Positions 1 through 6,702 are shown, counted from the stretch's first letter. The stretch is DNA of 14,072 nt from Flammeovirgaceae bacterium (GCA_016712035.1 JADJRT010000017.1:1-14072); one strand, 5' to 3'. Notes: generated by a model from the sequence alone, not told the origin. Numbers and translations: made by a program.

Positions 1-311
1 GTCTTCCAGGTCTGCATTCAGACTTCTTCCATATATAGATTGGCGTATTCTTTCTTGCACTTTTTGTGTACATGCTTTTGGAGGGCAAGTCGTTAAACAC
101 CTTGCATCACCATCTTTTCATTTCGTTCCCTAACCCGCATAGTTGTCATTATCAAAAGCCATCTTTAATTGCTTCATAAAGGTTGCCGGATCGCCTACCT
201 CAAGACTAGTGGCTTTTTTGCGAAACATCTGCTCTTTGTTTTTTTATAGAAGTGACGCCAGAAAAATAGACCGGAAGCCGTTCCAAGTCCCAGTGTCGAA
301 TAGATCACCAT
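1..311 (-). CDS. Membrane-anchored protein with annexin-like helical repeat (C-terminus beyond window, frameshifted)
   Basis: Reading the minus strand from ATG at 311 gives MVIYSTLGLGTASGLFFW followed by basic residues (RHFYKKTK), a clear N-terminal membrane anchor. After a frameshift near 245 comes a helical segment with GDPATFMKQLKMAF, then GLGTNEKMVMQGVF, LPSKSMYTKVQ, EYANLYMEEV and LNADLED. These pieces lie in alternating frames between about 1 and 200, so at least four single-base shifts must be assumed. The pattern A..L..A...G.GTNE..(hydrophobic)...Y...Y...L..DLED resembles an annexin repeat (established motif: K-G-x-G-T-D-E then a helical bundle). Only one unit is visible and the protein continues past base 1. 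It is the last visible gene of the minus-strand cluster. The function is unknown; a virion membrane or wall-contact protein is a guess. The reading frame is restored by hand, so residue-level detail is uncertain. Confidence 0.5.
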
Positions 312-377
312 GCGTCTTGAAATTTTGAATCTTCGGTCCGTCTACATTCATACCGTACTTGTCCCTTCGTTTTCTTT

Positions 378-583
378 TTATAATCCCAACGCCTTTTTAT
401 TGTGGGCTTGTCTTTTTCCAGGATCATTCTTTACCACATCGGCAAGCTTTGCTTATTTCTCTAATGCGCCTTAACTTTTGCATCAGGATGGCTGCTGCTG
501 TCAGTTTTACTTCTTGCTCCACCTTGCGTTTGTGCTTTCAAATGCTCAATTTCAAAACTGTACTTTCGTTCAAGGACTCTCAT
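378..583 (-). CDS. Small basic helical protein, frameshifted
   Basis: ATG at 583 opens MRVLERKYSFEIEHLKAQTQ. Restoring a frame gives VEQEVKLTAAAILMQKLRRI, and a further shift gives ADVVKNDPGKRQ and AHNKKALGL before a TAA at 380-378. The product is about 65-70 residues, charged, probably mainly helical, with a lysine/arginine-rich C-terminus. If one more indel is allowed it could run on into a basic stretch (IIKRKRRDKYGMNVDGPK) up to the start of the next gene at 311. I recognise no family. It sits 22 bases after the upstream gene and has no visible ribosome-binding site, as is usual in Bacteroidota. The open plus-strand frame over the same bases is antisense shadow. It is supported mainly by location in the cluster and sensible composition. 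Confidence 0.45.
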
Positions 584-605
584 CGTTTAATATTTAAATG
601 ATTTA

Positions 606-926
606 TTAAGAGATCAATTTTACTCTTGTCATCAGCCAGGGCTTGAAATAGTCATGGAGTACGCTCTCAAACTCTTCTTTACTAAACCAGGATTGAAGCT
701 GATTGACAAATTTTGAATGGCGTGTCTGATCATCCTCACTGAGAGAATGTGCAGAGGAGTTTGCCTTTGGCTTAAAGCTTACTTCTTGAATCCAGTATCG
801 ATCATCAACGGTTTCATCATTGCCGGCCGGTATAGACCAGTGAGAGCCTACCACCAGGGAAAGGCGGCCATGTAGTTTTGGATTCCGTTTGATGAAACTT
901 TCAACCAGGCTTGCTTGAGCCAACAT
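606..926 (-). CDS. Hypothetical protein, about 106 residues
   Basis: This continuous frame starts MLAQASLVESFIKRNPKLHG and ends WLMTRVKLIS. It contains a beta-like stretch (RLSLVVGSHWSIP), a tryptophan/aromatic segment (DDRYWIQEVSFKP), and a charged helical C-terminal half (FVNQLQSWFSKEEFESVLHDYF). No transmembrane segment is evident and no family is recognised. Its ATG at 926 lies inside the 3' end of the coiled-coil gene, overlapping it by 26 bases. The same frame is open upstream of the ATG, so the two may be one protein of about 160 residues separated by a single indel near 905-930, given the indel density in this sequence. Co-oriented with the cluster. Confidence 0.5.
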   Translation of the reverse strand: MLAQASLVESFIKRNPKLHGRLSLVVGSHWSIPAGNDETVDDRYWIQEVSFKPKANSSAHSLSEDDQTRHSKFVNQLQSWFSKEEFESVLHDYFKPWLMTRVKLIS

Positions 927-1092
927 CGCCCAGGAAGCTGTTCAACGGAGATTGCTTTAATTCAAGTCGTGCGTTGTGTTTTTCTAACTCATCTACCCCG
1001 CTCTCCAGGTCTGCAATGTGTTGTTTCAGATTTTTGTTTTCATCCCTGAGTGCATCGTATCTTTTTTCACGAAGCTGTTGTGCTATACTCAC
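901..1092 (-). CDS. Small coiled-coil protein
   Basis: A GTG at 1092 would start MSIAQQLREKRYDALRDENK, followed by NLKQHIADLESGVDELEKHN and ARLELKQSPLNSFLG, ending at a TGA at 901. Leucines and hydrophobics recur at heptad spacing (LREKRYDALRDENKNL, IADLESGVDELEKH), so most of the protein should form a coiled coil. The GTG overlaps the TGA of the preceding 26-codon frame by four bases (GTGA), which would suit translational coupling. Alternatively both are one frameshifted gene that starts at 1169. The 3' end may also be an artefact, with the true frame running into the 606-926 gene. The function is unknown; a scaffold or structural role is only a guess. Confidence 0.5.
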   Translation of the reverse strand: MSIAQQLREKRYDALRDENKNLKQHIADLESGVDELEKHNARLELKQSPLNSFLGDVGSSKPG

Positions 1093-1169
1093 CTTTGATG
1101 TTCTTTTACATCTACTCCTGAAAGTCCCTTCTTTCTGATCTTCACCGAAATAGAAGATTCGCTTTTCAT
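1089..1169 (-). CDS. Short basic peptide or N-terminus of the coiled-coil protein
   Basis: ATG at 1169 opens a 26-codon frame, MKSESSISVKIRKKGLSG then VDVKEHQR, ending in a TGA at 1091-1089. It is 8 bases after the previous stop (1180-1178). The peptide is rich in K, R and S, with alternating SISVKI typical of a beta strand. Two readings are possible. It may be a real mini-gene coupled by a GTGA overlap to the coiled-coil gene. Or it may be the true N-terminus of that gene, split by one indel near 1090; the merged product would be about 88 residues. I slightly favour the second because frameshifts are so common in this sequence. Confidence 0.35.
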   Translation of the reverse strand: MKSESSISVKIRKKGLSGVDVKEHQR

Positions 1170-1177
1170 TGTTGTTG

Positions 1178-1399
1178 CTACTGCCCCGTGAAAAGTAAAA
1201 TCTCAATGGACCGTATCCGCAGTGACAAAGTTTTAAACATGGTAAACATGTCAGAAATACTGGTTCTACGGATTGCCTTAACACCATCCACTCAGAATTC
1301 TCATAATCAACGGCTGAATCTTGCATGGTAGAGGCGCAGGTAGTGCAAAAGGTTGTCAATCTTTTTCTGTTCGTATTTTTCTTTATTCGGTAGTGCCAT
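1178..1399 (-). CDS. Small basic helical protein, frameshifted
   Basis: ATG at 1399 opens MALPNKEKYEQKKIDN then LLHYLRLYHARFSR, after which the frame hits closely spaced stops around 1290-1310. A neighbouring frame reads DYENSE there, and the original frame resumes with VDGVKAIRRTSISDMF, TMFKTLSLRIRSIEIL and LFTGQ up to the TAG at 1180-1178. Two compensating indels would give one basic protein of about 73 residues with helical character and no obvious membrane segment. No family is recognised. It follows a 94-base intergenic stretch containing a stem-loop. The longer frame that starts near 1359 looks like an artefact: its Cys-rich N-terminal half has no family likeness and its reading ignores the better ATG at 1399. 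Confidence 0.45.
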
Positions 1400-1443
1400 A
1401 ATCTAAAATCTTAAAGAGTTCAATGTCCGTTTGGTTAGTCTTG

Positions 1444-1469
1444 CCTGACGAAGCTTTAGCGTAGTCAGG
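1444..1469. repeat. Imperfect inverted repeat (stem-loop) between cluster genes
   Basis: CCTGACGAAGCT and AGCGTAGTCAGG, separated by TT, form a stem of twelve positions with two mismatches: six perfect outer pairs CCTGAC/GTCAGG and three inner ones. It lies in the roughly 94-base gap between the gene ending at 1494 and the ATG at 1399. No T-run follows it on the minus strand, so it is not a classical intrinsic terminator. It may be a dispersed intergenic palindrome or an RNA stem that tunes expression inside the operon. Confidence 0.5.
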
Positions 1470-1493
1470 TCACAATGATTGCTTGTATAAATT

Positions 1494-1776
1494 TTATTCT
1501 TCGCTTTGCGTCTCCTGGTTCGTAATCCTGATTTCTCCGCGATGGATATGAATGCTTTCTGGTATGGGGTCATCCGTTGAATCATACATTCCATAATCAG
1601 AGTCTACCACAAGTCCCGGAGGTTCATCGATGATGAAGAACATTTCATTGTAGGCAGGTATGGTTACAGTTTTTCCTGCCTCAACAATAAAATCACGATG
1701 ACGAAAGTGATACTTGCCGTATCCCCTGTTGTTTTTAGTCTCAAGGCGCAAACTGAAGAATGAATTGTTCTGTCAT
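1494..1776 (-). CDS. Small beta-rich hypothetical protein, start restored
   Basis: The main frame reads LETKNNRGYGKYHF, RHRDFIVEAGKTVTIPAY, NEMFFIIDEPPGLVV and ends RITNQETQSEE. It is rich in alternating hydrophobics, aromatics and glycine, suggesting an all-beta fold. I extend the start to the ATG at 1776 (MTEQFILQFA), which overlaps the previous gene's TGA (1775-1773) in an ATGA. One indel near 1745-1755 is needed to join the frames. The restored length is about 93 residues. The acidic stretch VVDSDYGMYDSTDD is notable. The family is unknown. It is the third of three consecutive small beta-like proteins after the candidate capsid gene, a position where minor virion or spike proteins would be expected. 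That role is inference. Confidence 0.6.
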
Positions 1777-2132
1777 AGGTTGATCTCCATCGGTTCCAGG
1801 TAGTCGTTGTCTTCTTCCTCCATCTTATCCTCTGCGACTACTTCCTCTAACTCTTCCGCCATCTCGCATTCCACATAGACTGTTATCACAAATGGATTTG
1901 TGTATTCCACTCCCTTGAACCACGCATGGATGATCGAAGTATCGCCTTCAATGTGGATGGGTTTCATCTTCGGTACATTTCCGGTGACCCACGCCTTGTC
2001 TCCATCAAACTGCAAGTCTTCCACCAGGCATAAAGCTTCATCTGAAGATTCGATTCCATCTTCCTGGACTTGCGCCACATAAAAGACATCCATCTTATCA
2101 TTGGCCTGAAAGCTTAAATTGCCAAGTATCAT
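1773..2132 (-). CDS. Small beta-rich protein with acidic tail
   Basis: This intact 119-residue frame starts MILGNLSFQANDKMDVFYV. Its ATG overlaps the upstream TGA in an ATGA (2132-2129), a strong sign of translational coupling and of the correct start. The first 85 residues alternate hydrophobic and polar residues (VFYVAQVQEDG, AWVTGNVPKMKPIHI, FVITVYVECEM), suggesting a beta sandwich. The C-terminal 30 or so residues are very acidic (EELEEVVAEDKMEEEDNDY). There is no signal peptide or membrane segment. The family is not recognised. Its place right behind the candidate capsid genes suggests a minor structural or assembly protein, which is inference from position. Confidence 0.65.
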   Translation of the reverse strand: MILGNLSFQANDKMDVFYVAQVQEDGIESSDEALCLVEDLQFDGDKAWVTGNVPKMKPIHIEGDTSIIHAWFKGVEYTNPFVITVYVECEMAEELEEVVAEDKMEEEDNDYLEPMEINL

Positions 2133-2648
2133 TTTGCCGTAGCTGTTACGAGTATCCCTGTTACTTTCTTCACGTTAGCCGGTAACCTGATTTCGAACGG
2201 CTTGAACCGTTCAAGCTTGTTCACCTCAAGTTTGGTTACGATGATTCTCCGTTTGGTCTTCGTGATGATCATCGCATCTCGCGGGAAAGGCTGATGATCA
2301 CTTTGTAGGCCGCAAAGGAGCGTTCGGATTGGGCGTGTCTTTATACTGGATTTTAATTCTCCGTTTCCTGCAACCACTCCGTTACCCAATGATTTGTATC
2401 GTAGGTCCGGAGCCACTCCTAATCCACTCATGAACATTTTGCTTTCATAGTCTTCAGGATAAAGTTCTTCTCCGCTAAGCTCGATTCGCTGAGAGCCCCG
2501 GTAGAACAAGAGGTTCGGTCTGTCAGAACTCATCATAATGCCATGCACTACTTTTACATCCTTATCCAGGTCAAACTTCTTGCTCACCGGATGCCCATCT
2601 GCGTCACCCAGGAAGGTGTAGATCTTATCCACCTAAACGCTTCTCCAT
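2129..2648 (-). CDS. Beta-rich hypothetical protein, possible minor capsid or virion protein
   Basis: A continuous frame begins at a GTG at 2632 (MDKIYTFLGDADGHPVSKKF) and ends at a TGA at 2129. An ATG at 2648 (MEKRLG) lies one indel out of frame and is probably the true start, just 7 bases after the preceding stop. The product is about 167-172 residues, with regions such as VKVVHGIMMSSDRPNLLFY, RGSQRIELSGEELYPEDY, and near the end KTKRRIIVTKLEVNKLERF and KKVTGILVTATAK. The alternating pattern suggests many beta strands. The middle (roughly 2290-2350) is open in other frames too, so a local frameshift there cannot be excluded. No family is recognised. It is coupled to the next gene by an ATGA overlap. 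Confidence 0.6.
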
Positions 2649-2654
2649 GATCTA

Positions 2655-3381
2655 CTAAGGAATAGTGGCAGTTCCTTCAAGGCCTACATAAAGAACTGAG
2701 TTTGCATCAAGTCCTTTGATGGTGCCGAGTTCAATTTCAAACTCGATGTCTACGTCATCATGAATCAGACGTGGGTTCGCCAGTTTGTAAAAACTCTTTG
2801 GCACCATGTCAAACTGGGTGGTCACAAACTTCCGGTTAAAGTGTCGCTCACCAGTTGCTTTTTGTTGGCTTTGAGTTTGAACTCACCATTTGCTAATGCA
2901 CCCACGGTTTCGATGGAATCAAAACGGGTTGTTTTGATGTCATCAATATCCAGTGAGGTGGCAATACCATGCAGGAGATAAATTCCTGACACAAGTAACG
3001 CCATGTTCTTCGGAAGTTTGGCATTGCTGATGTTGCGCAGGTTCACTTCCTTCACATCCTGGCTTTCAAACATCTTGATTGTCTTCGCACCTTTGATTGG
3101 CTTGATCGTATAGATCAACTGATCAGCGAGACGAAGTTTGCCCTGAAGCAATTGCTCTTTGATGTGCTTAGGCAGTTCTACAAAGAACTTTTCAAACTCT
3201 GCGTGATCCCTGTGAAGGAATGTGTCTCTTCACAATCTTGCTCATCGCCTTTGCCCGCTGCACAGGGTTCAGCGCATTCAGATACCCTAATAACTCGGTA
3301 TCCATCTCTCCCATTCAGACCCAACAACTCTGTTGGGTTTGTGTACTCACTCTCCATGAGTTGTCCTAATGCGCCTAGCAT
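2655..3381 (-). CDS. Candidate major capsid protein, about 241 residues, two frameshifts
   Basis: Three pieces in different frames join into one protein. The first, from ATG at 3381, is MLGALGQLMESEYTNP to ETHSFTGITQ. The second, after a shift near 3190-3205, is EFEKFFVELPKHIKEQ to KANKK. The third, after a shift in the AAAAA run near 2857-2864, is ATGERHFNRKFVTTQFDMV, then FEIELGTIKGLDANSV and LYVGLEGTATIP, with TAG at 2657-2655. Restored, it is mainly beta with few long helices. It includes NISNAKLPKNMALLVSGIY, and its length is close to that of small double jelly-roll capsid proteins such as phage PM2 P2 (known to be about 270 residues). The capsid call rests on length, beta pattern and position at the centre of a small-gene membrane-protein operon; I do not recognise a decisive motif. 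A non-viral surface or assembly protein is the alternative. Confidence 0.4.
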
Positions 3382-3415
3382 AATTTTGATTGTATTGAAT
3401 TGTTAACTCTCTTTT

Positions 3416-3904
3416 TTAAAATTCTCTTTCTGTTTCATCGACTGCATTCATTCCTCCGTTCATGTTGGCGATCTGTTCCTGGATTCGATCAATGGCGGTC
3501 ATGTCTAATTCTTTCGCGTTGTAGGGATTGACGAAGTAGGTCACTTGTTCTTCCCCGGCTAGTCCAGCGGTTCCGGTAGGCTCAGCTTTGATGTAGAGCT
3601 TCTCTGAAAAATTCTTGAAGAATGTTCCTACACGATCTTTGGCTTGCTCCGCTATTTGTTTCATATCAAAGCCTTCGACTCCTTGAACAGTGGTCTTGTT
3701 TTGATTTTGAAATCCATTGCTCAACGTGAGGCCCAGGCCTGCTGCGATGATGTATGGGTTCTTCTTATGAAAGCCGAGTAGCGTTACCGGAATTCCGGCC
3801 AGTAGTGAGTGCTTGCCAAGTGCTGCACCGGCACCGCCTGCGGCTATGGCAGCCAGTAATACAAGACCGCCTTTGGTTACTGTTTGGGTTATCGGATGTT
3901 GCAT
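3416..3904 (-). CDS. Gly/Ala-rich membrane protein, about 162 residues
   Basis: This intact frame starts MQHPITQTVTKGGLVLLAAI. Two hydrophobic, glycine/alanine-rich segments span residues 13-29 (GLVLLAAIAAGGAGAAL) and about 34-62 (LLAGIPVTLLGF, then YIIAAGLGLTL). A soluble C-terminal part follows with FDMKQIAEQAKDRVGTFFKN, KLYIKAEPTGTAGLAGEEQ and FVNPYNAKELDMTAIDRIQ. The start codon overlaps the stop of the preceding 23-codon frame (TAATG). The stop is 34 bases before the candidate capsid gene. The family is not recognised. Small glycine-rich membrane proteins next to a capsid gene are typical of viruses with an internal membrane, which is consistent but not diagnostic. Confidence 0.65.
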   Translation of the reverse strand: MQHPITQTVTKGGLVLLAAIAAGGAGAALGKHSLLAGIPVTLLGFHKKNPYIIAAGLGLTLSNGFQNQNKTTVQGVEGFDMKQIAEQAKDRVGTFFKNFSEKLYIKAEPTGTAGLAGEEQVTYFVNPYNAKELDMTAIDRIQEQIANMNGGMNAVDETEREF

Positions 3905-3975
3905 TACTGGTGCAGTTCCAAAGAGCCCATTTCCTTGTTGGTGTTTTTGTTTTTATGTTTTCTTGTCCGTCCCAT
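3904..3975 (-). CDS. Basic 23-residue peptide (possible mini-gene)
   Basis: ATG at 3975, one base after the TAG of the transglutaminase gene, opens MGRTRKHKNKNTNK then EMGSLELHQ, and its TAA overlaps the next ATG in a TAATG. Nine of the first 14 residues are R, K, H or N. Very short basic peptides occur in virion gene clusters, and both junctions are tight. A 72-base frame can arise by chance, however, and it could be a remnant of an upstream protein's basic tail. Confidence 0.35.
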   Translation of the reverse strand: MGRTRKHKNKNTNKEMGSLELHQ

Positions 3976-3976
3976 G

Positions 3977-5883
3977 CTATAATAGATTTTGAAATTTCAC
4001 TTTGCTTTTCTTACCACTTACTTTTCTGTTCTTGTGTTTACGTTTCTTCGTTTTCCTTTTTGCAGGAAGTCCGCTTAAGCCATTAGTTCCTGATCCACCT
4101 CTCATCGCTCGCATGAGCAGAAGACCTCCTGTGATTATTCCACCAGCTACCAGCAGTGACTTTCCAGGATTTGCTTTCACCCATGTCGTAGTCTTTTGAA
4201 CGATGCCAGTTTTCTCTGAACCATCCTGAGTTTGTACAGCATCGCCAGGTGTTTGTACTCATCTGGTACAAGCATGGATCCGCTGGCGGTAGGTTCATTT
4301 GATAATACAGGCTTAGCAATCGAGCAGGAGCTGAATATATTTTTGTCGTTTCATTGGTTTTGATCGTTGTTGCAGGCACAATGAGTGCGGGTGCGTATGA
4401 TCGCGTTGGTGTTTGTGTTGATGTTGTTGGTGACGTTGCTGTTACAATTTGTTTAGGTGCGATGATCGGGCTTGTAACAATTGACTTTACAGCCGTAGTT
4501 AGTTTTGATACCAGTGTTGGTTGTTGTTGTGTTACGGGTGTTGCCGCATAGCTATCATACCTGAAGGCGTCTTCATCTTCCGGTATCATCGAAGGAGCAG
4601 ATGCAGCAGTACCTGCATTGTCGGTGTCACTCTGAAATGATTTTTCATTGCTTCCACCTTTGATGAATAATCCCTTCACTTGTTTCAAAGCTCCAGCGAT
4701 GGCAGCCACAGCCGTAGTTGCTGCCGCAATTGCTGCACCGCTGGCAAGTTCACCGAGTCCTTCAATGTTATCGCTGTAGATGATGTTATACTCATCCTGG
4801 TCTGCATACACATCGCTTAAGCCACTGAGACCACTCAAGGGTACATTCCTATCTTTATTACCATTGCCTTGTAGAATGGCTTTCTTAAGATTTTCCTTTT
4901 TACCTCCGGCTTGCCAATAGACTGTCTCAGCTCTGTCTTTTATGGAACGAAGCTTTTTCAGTTCGCTCAAGTTCATACCCTTGGCTTGTGCCTGGGAATC
5001 GGTGAGGTAACCGTAACGCAATCTGCCTGCAACATTCATGAGGTTAATTTTCATGGCTAACAAAAAGCCATTCCTCAGAAGTAATGTGGCGGGGATTGAC
5101 GTAGCGGTTGATGACCCGAATTCCGTCTCCCACTTTATCGCCTACCTTCTTCACCGTTTTCTTTACCGCCTTCCCAACTTTCTTGAAGATGTTTCCCATC
5201 TCCTCATCATCGTACACTGAAGCAAGATCAGAGAGGTCAACATTTTCATGTTCTATGAGGTCAAAAGTTTCCTCTTGCATGTCGTTCTCAAATCCGTCTA
5301 AATAATCCAGTCTCATATCGTAGTCTTTACATTCTAAATAAGGTTGTTCATCATCAAACCTGTCCTTTACACAATCAATCACGATGTAGTGGCCACGTTC
5401 ATCGATATAGTTGTCCCGATGACCTGGCTTGGGAACGATGGGATACACATGTTGCCATCGTGGTACTTCCGGATATCGCTTTGGATATTTCGTTATCCTG
5501 GCGATGCAATCAATATCAAGAGATCGGAGGATGGAGAGAATGAATACGGTATAACAGTCACAGTCAACTCCTGTCTTCCTATCGCTCCATGCCCTTCTGG
5601 GACTTCGTACTTGTTCAACTCCTTCCTCGTCTCTCTTGTATTGTATGTGGTTGTACACAAAGTGCCAGATGTTGGAACAGGTTTCTTCCAGCGTCTTACC
5701 CTTCAAAACTTTTGCAATCTTTTCAGTTTGCCACACCGTTTGTGGCAATGCCTTGCGAATGAGTTTCATCGTGTCTTCTACATTCGCACTCTTCTTAACC
5801 GTTGTATCGGTTTCACCTGGGGGTGGAAAGAGATGATCGAACTCCCTTCCATCTCGCAATCGCCTCTTTCTGTCCGCTACCAT
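3977..5883 (-). CDS. Transglutaminase-like cysteine-protease domain fused to membrane-interacting region (about 635 residues, frameshifted)
   Basis: Residues 1-190 form a transglutaminase-like fold. The nucleophile is Cys108 in GVDCDCYTVFILSILRSL, the histidine is His145 in RWQHVYPIV and the acid is Asp170 in GHYIVIDC, giving the Cys-His-Asp triad of the superfamily. An acidic linker follows, then a lysine-rich amphipathic stretch (IFKKVGKAVKKTVKKVGDK) and NRYVNP. The frame ends prematurely, but one indel in the GGGG run near 5086-5095 continues it as ATLLLRNGFLLAMKINLMNV, then AGRLRYGYLTD. Thus the apparently separate second frame (start 5063) is the same protein. Further on come an Ala-rich hydrophobic segment (ASGAAIAAATTAVAAIAGAL), a Thr/Pro-rich region, two more shifts near 4320 and 4250, and a C-terminal membrane segment SLLVAGGIITGGLLLMRAM with a basic tail ending VKFQNLL. 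It overlaps the LEA-like gene by 7 bases. Likely role (inference): maturation protease or peptidoglycan/membrane-penetrating virion protein. Confidence 0.7.
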
Positions 5884-6407
5884 ACGCCTCTGTCTTTCTT
5901 CATCATCTTTTTATAGCTGTCGTCAGCAGCCTTTCCTCCGCCCAAAGTGATCATGTCTATTTTCTTATAGGGGAAACTATCGTTGATTGTCGTTACTGTG
6001 TGTACAATCAAATTGAGTTTACCCGTCTCTCTGTATTCTTTCACCAATGCAGGAACCGTTGTGGCCAGACTCAGAAACCCAAGCTTGATTTTTATTGGAT
6101 CAAGATTGACTTCACGAAACTTGGGTATGGTCAGGTTCACATCTTTCACTTCGGATGATGCTATGGTTTTATCCGCATAGATCATCTTCACAAAAGGGTG
6201 CTTCACCTGGATACTTCCACCACTTGGGTTCTTCAACTTCACTTGAATGGCCAGCTCAATTCCGCTCAGGTTTACCGTGTGAATAGAAACTTTTGTTTCA
6301 GTTTCCAATTCATTCGAAAGTCTGTTGAGTTTGAGCAGGTAGCTGCCACCAAAGTAGATTGCTGCTACCGCACCGGCTCCGATCAGTATGTGACTACTCT
6401 TGATCAT
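5877..6407 (-). CDS. Membrane-anchored LEA-type-2-like protein, 176 residues
   Basis: This intact frame starts MIKSSHILIGAGAVAAIY. One N-terminal transmembrane helix spans about residues 6-25 (HILIGAGAVAAIYFGGSYLL). The rest is a beta-rich domain with the hallmarks of LEA_2/WHy domains: IELAIQVKLKNPSGG, where an N-P motif follows a strand, then VKHPFVKMIYADKTI, LTIPKFREVNLDPIKIKL and KLNLIVHTVTTIND. LEA_2 domains are known as immunoglobulin-like beta sandwiches. Its ATG lies within the 3' end of the upstream membrane gene, and its stop overlaps the transglutaminase gene start, so it is coupled at both ends. Probably anchored in the membrane with the domain outside. The exact role in this cluster is unknown. 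Confidence 0.75.
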   Translation of the reverse strand: MIKSSHILIGAGAVAAIYFGGSYLLKLNRLSNELETETKVSIHTVNLSGIELAIQVKLKNPSGGSIQVKHPFVKMIYADKTIASSEVKDVNLTIPKFREVNLDPIKIKLGFLSLATTVPALVKEYRETGKLNLIVHTVTTINDSFPYKKIDMITLGGGKAADDSYKKMMKKDRGVW

Positions 6408-6671
6408 TGCGCTTTTTCCTTCTGAACCTGATGCCTTTTACCTTGTTAAGTTTCGCATAGTCTTTCACTCGGTCTTTGTGCTTTTGCCAGAGTGGACTAA
6501 AGACGTCAGCAATGATCTTGAAGACAAGACAGATGATACCTCCACAATGGCTTGCAGCGCATAGTCCAGAAGAAAGAAAAGATTTACGTTGGCCAGCAGA
6601 TTAAATGCTGCTCCGAAAAGAAAGGCAATCCCATTGCCCATCCCATGATTTTGATTTATCGCTGTGTCCAT
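6394..6671 (-). CDS. Small two-TM membrane protein, first gene of the cluster, frameshifted
   Basis: ATG at 6671 opens MDTAINQNHGMGNGIAFLFG, with a hydrophobic stretch running to NLFFLLDYALQA. Near 6540-6555 the frame must shift. The neighbouring frame gives CGGIICLVFKIIADVF, then SPLWQKHKDRVKDYAKLNK and a very basic end (VKGIRFRRKKRNDQE), stopping at TAG 6396-6394, 14 bases inside the next gene. The restored product is about 92 residues with two membrane segments and a strongly positive C-terminus, which predicts a cytoplasmic tail. The unrestored frame (ending near 6465) loses both the second helix and the basic tail and is less credible. The start could also be the in-frame ATG at residue 11 (MGNGIAF). 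A holin-like or virion membrane role is possible but not shown. Confidence 0.6.
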
Positions 6672-6692
6672 GGGTCAAAGATGTAGTGACCC
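6672..6692. repeat. Inverted repeat GGGTCA-N9-TGACCC just upstream of the cluster's first start codon
   Basis: GGGTCA (6672-6677) and TGACCC (6687-6692) are perfect 6-bp arms around a 9-base spacer. On the minus-strand transcript this stem would end directly at the ATG at 6671. It could be an operator half-site pair or an RNA hairpin that hides the translation start. Confidence 0.45.
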
Positions 6693-6702
6693 AATAGAGC
6701 AG

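Noticed and set aside
359..601. 80-codon plus-strand ORF
   Set aside because: The Cys/Phe/Leu/Ser-rich composition is typical of antisense to lysine/glutamate-rich coding sequence; the minus strand gives better small proteins.
1444..1469. Stem-loop considered as an integron attC site
   Set aside because: It lacks the paired GTTRRRY/RYYYAAC core sites and the spacer layout of attC; it is just a short palindrome.
1403..1594. 63-codon minus-strand ORF
   Set aside because: Its first half is a shifted reading of the 1494-1776 gene and its second half runs through the intergenic stem-loop; no credible start or composition.
3754..4086. 110-codon plus-strand ORF with hydrophobic stretches
   Set aside because: It is antisense to the two-TM protein and to the tail of the transglutaminase fusion; the hydrophobicity is explained by antisense reading of K/N-rich codons.
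4083..5063. Separate gene of 326 codons starting at 5063
   Set aside because: One indel in a G-run near 5090 joins it to the transglutaminase-like frame with continuous, sensible sequence on both sides; it also breaks near 4320 and 4250.
5344..5916. 190-codon plus-strand ORF
   Set aside because: It lies opposite the transglutaminase-like gene, whose catalytic motifs and overlaps with its neighbours are clear; the plus-strand protein looks like no family and is antisense shadow.
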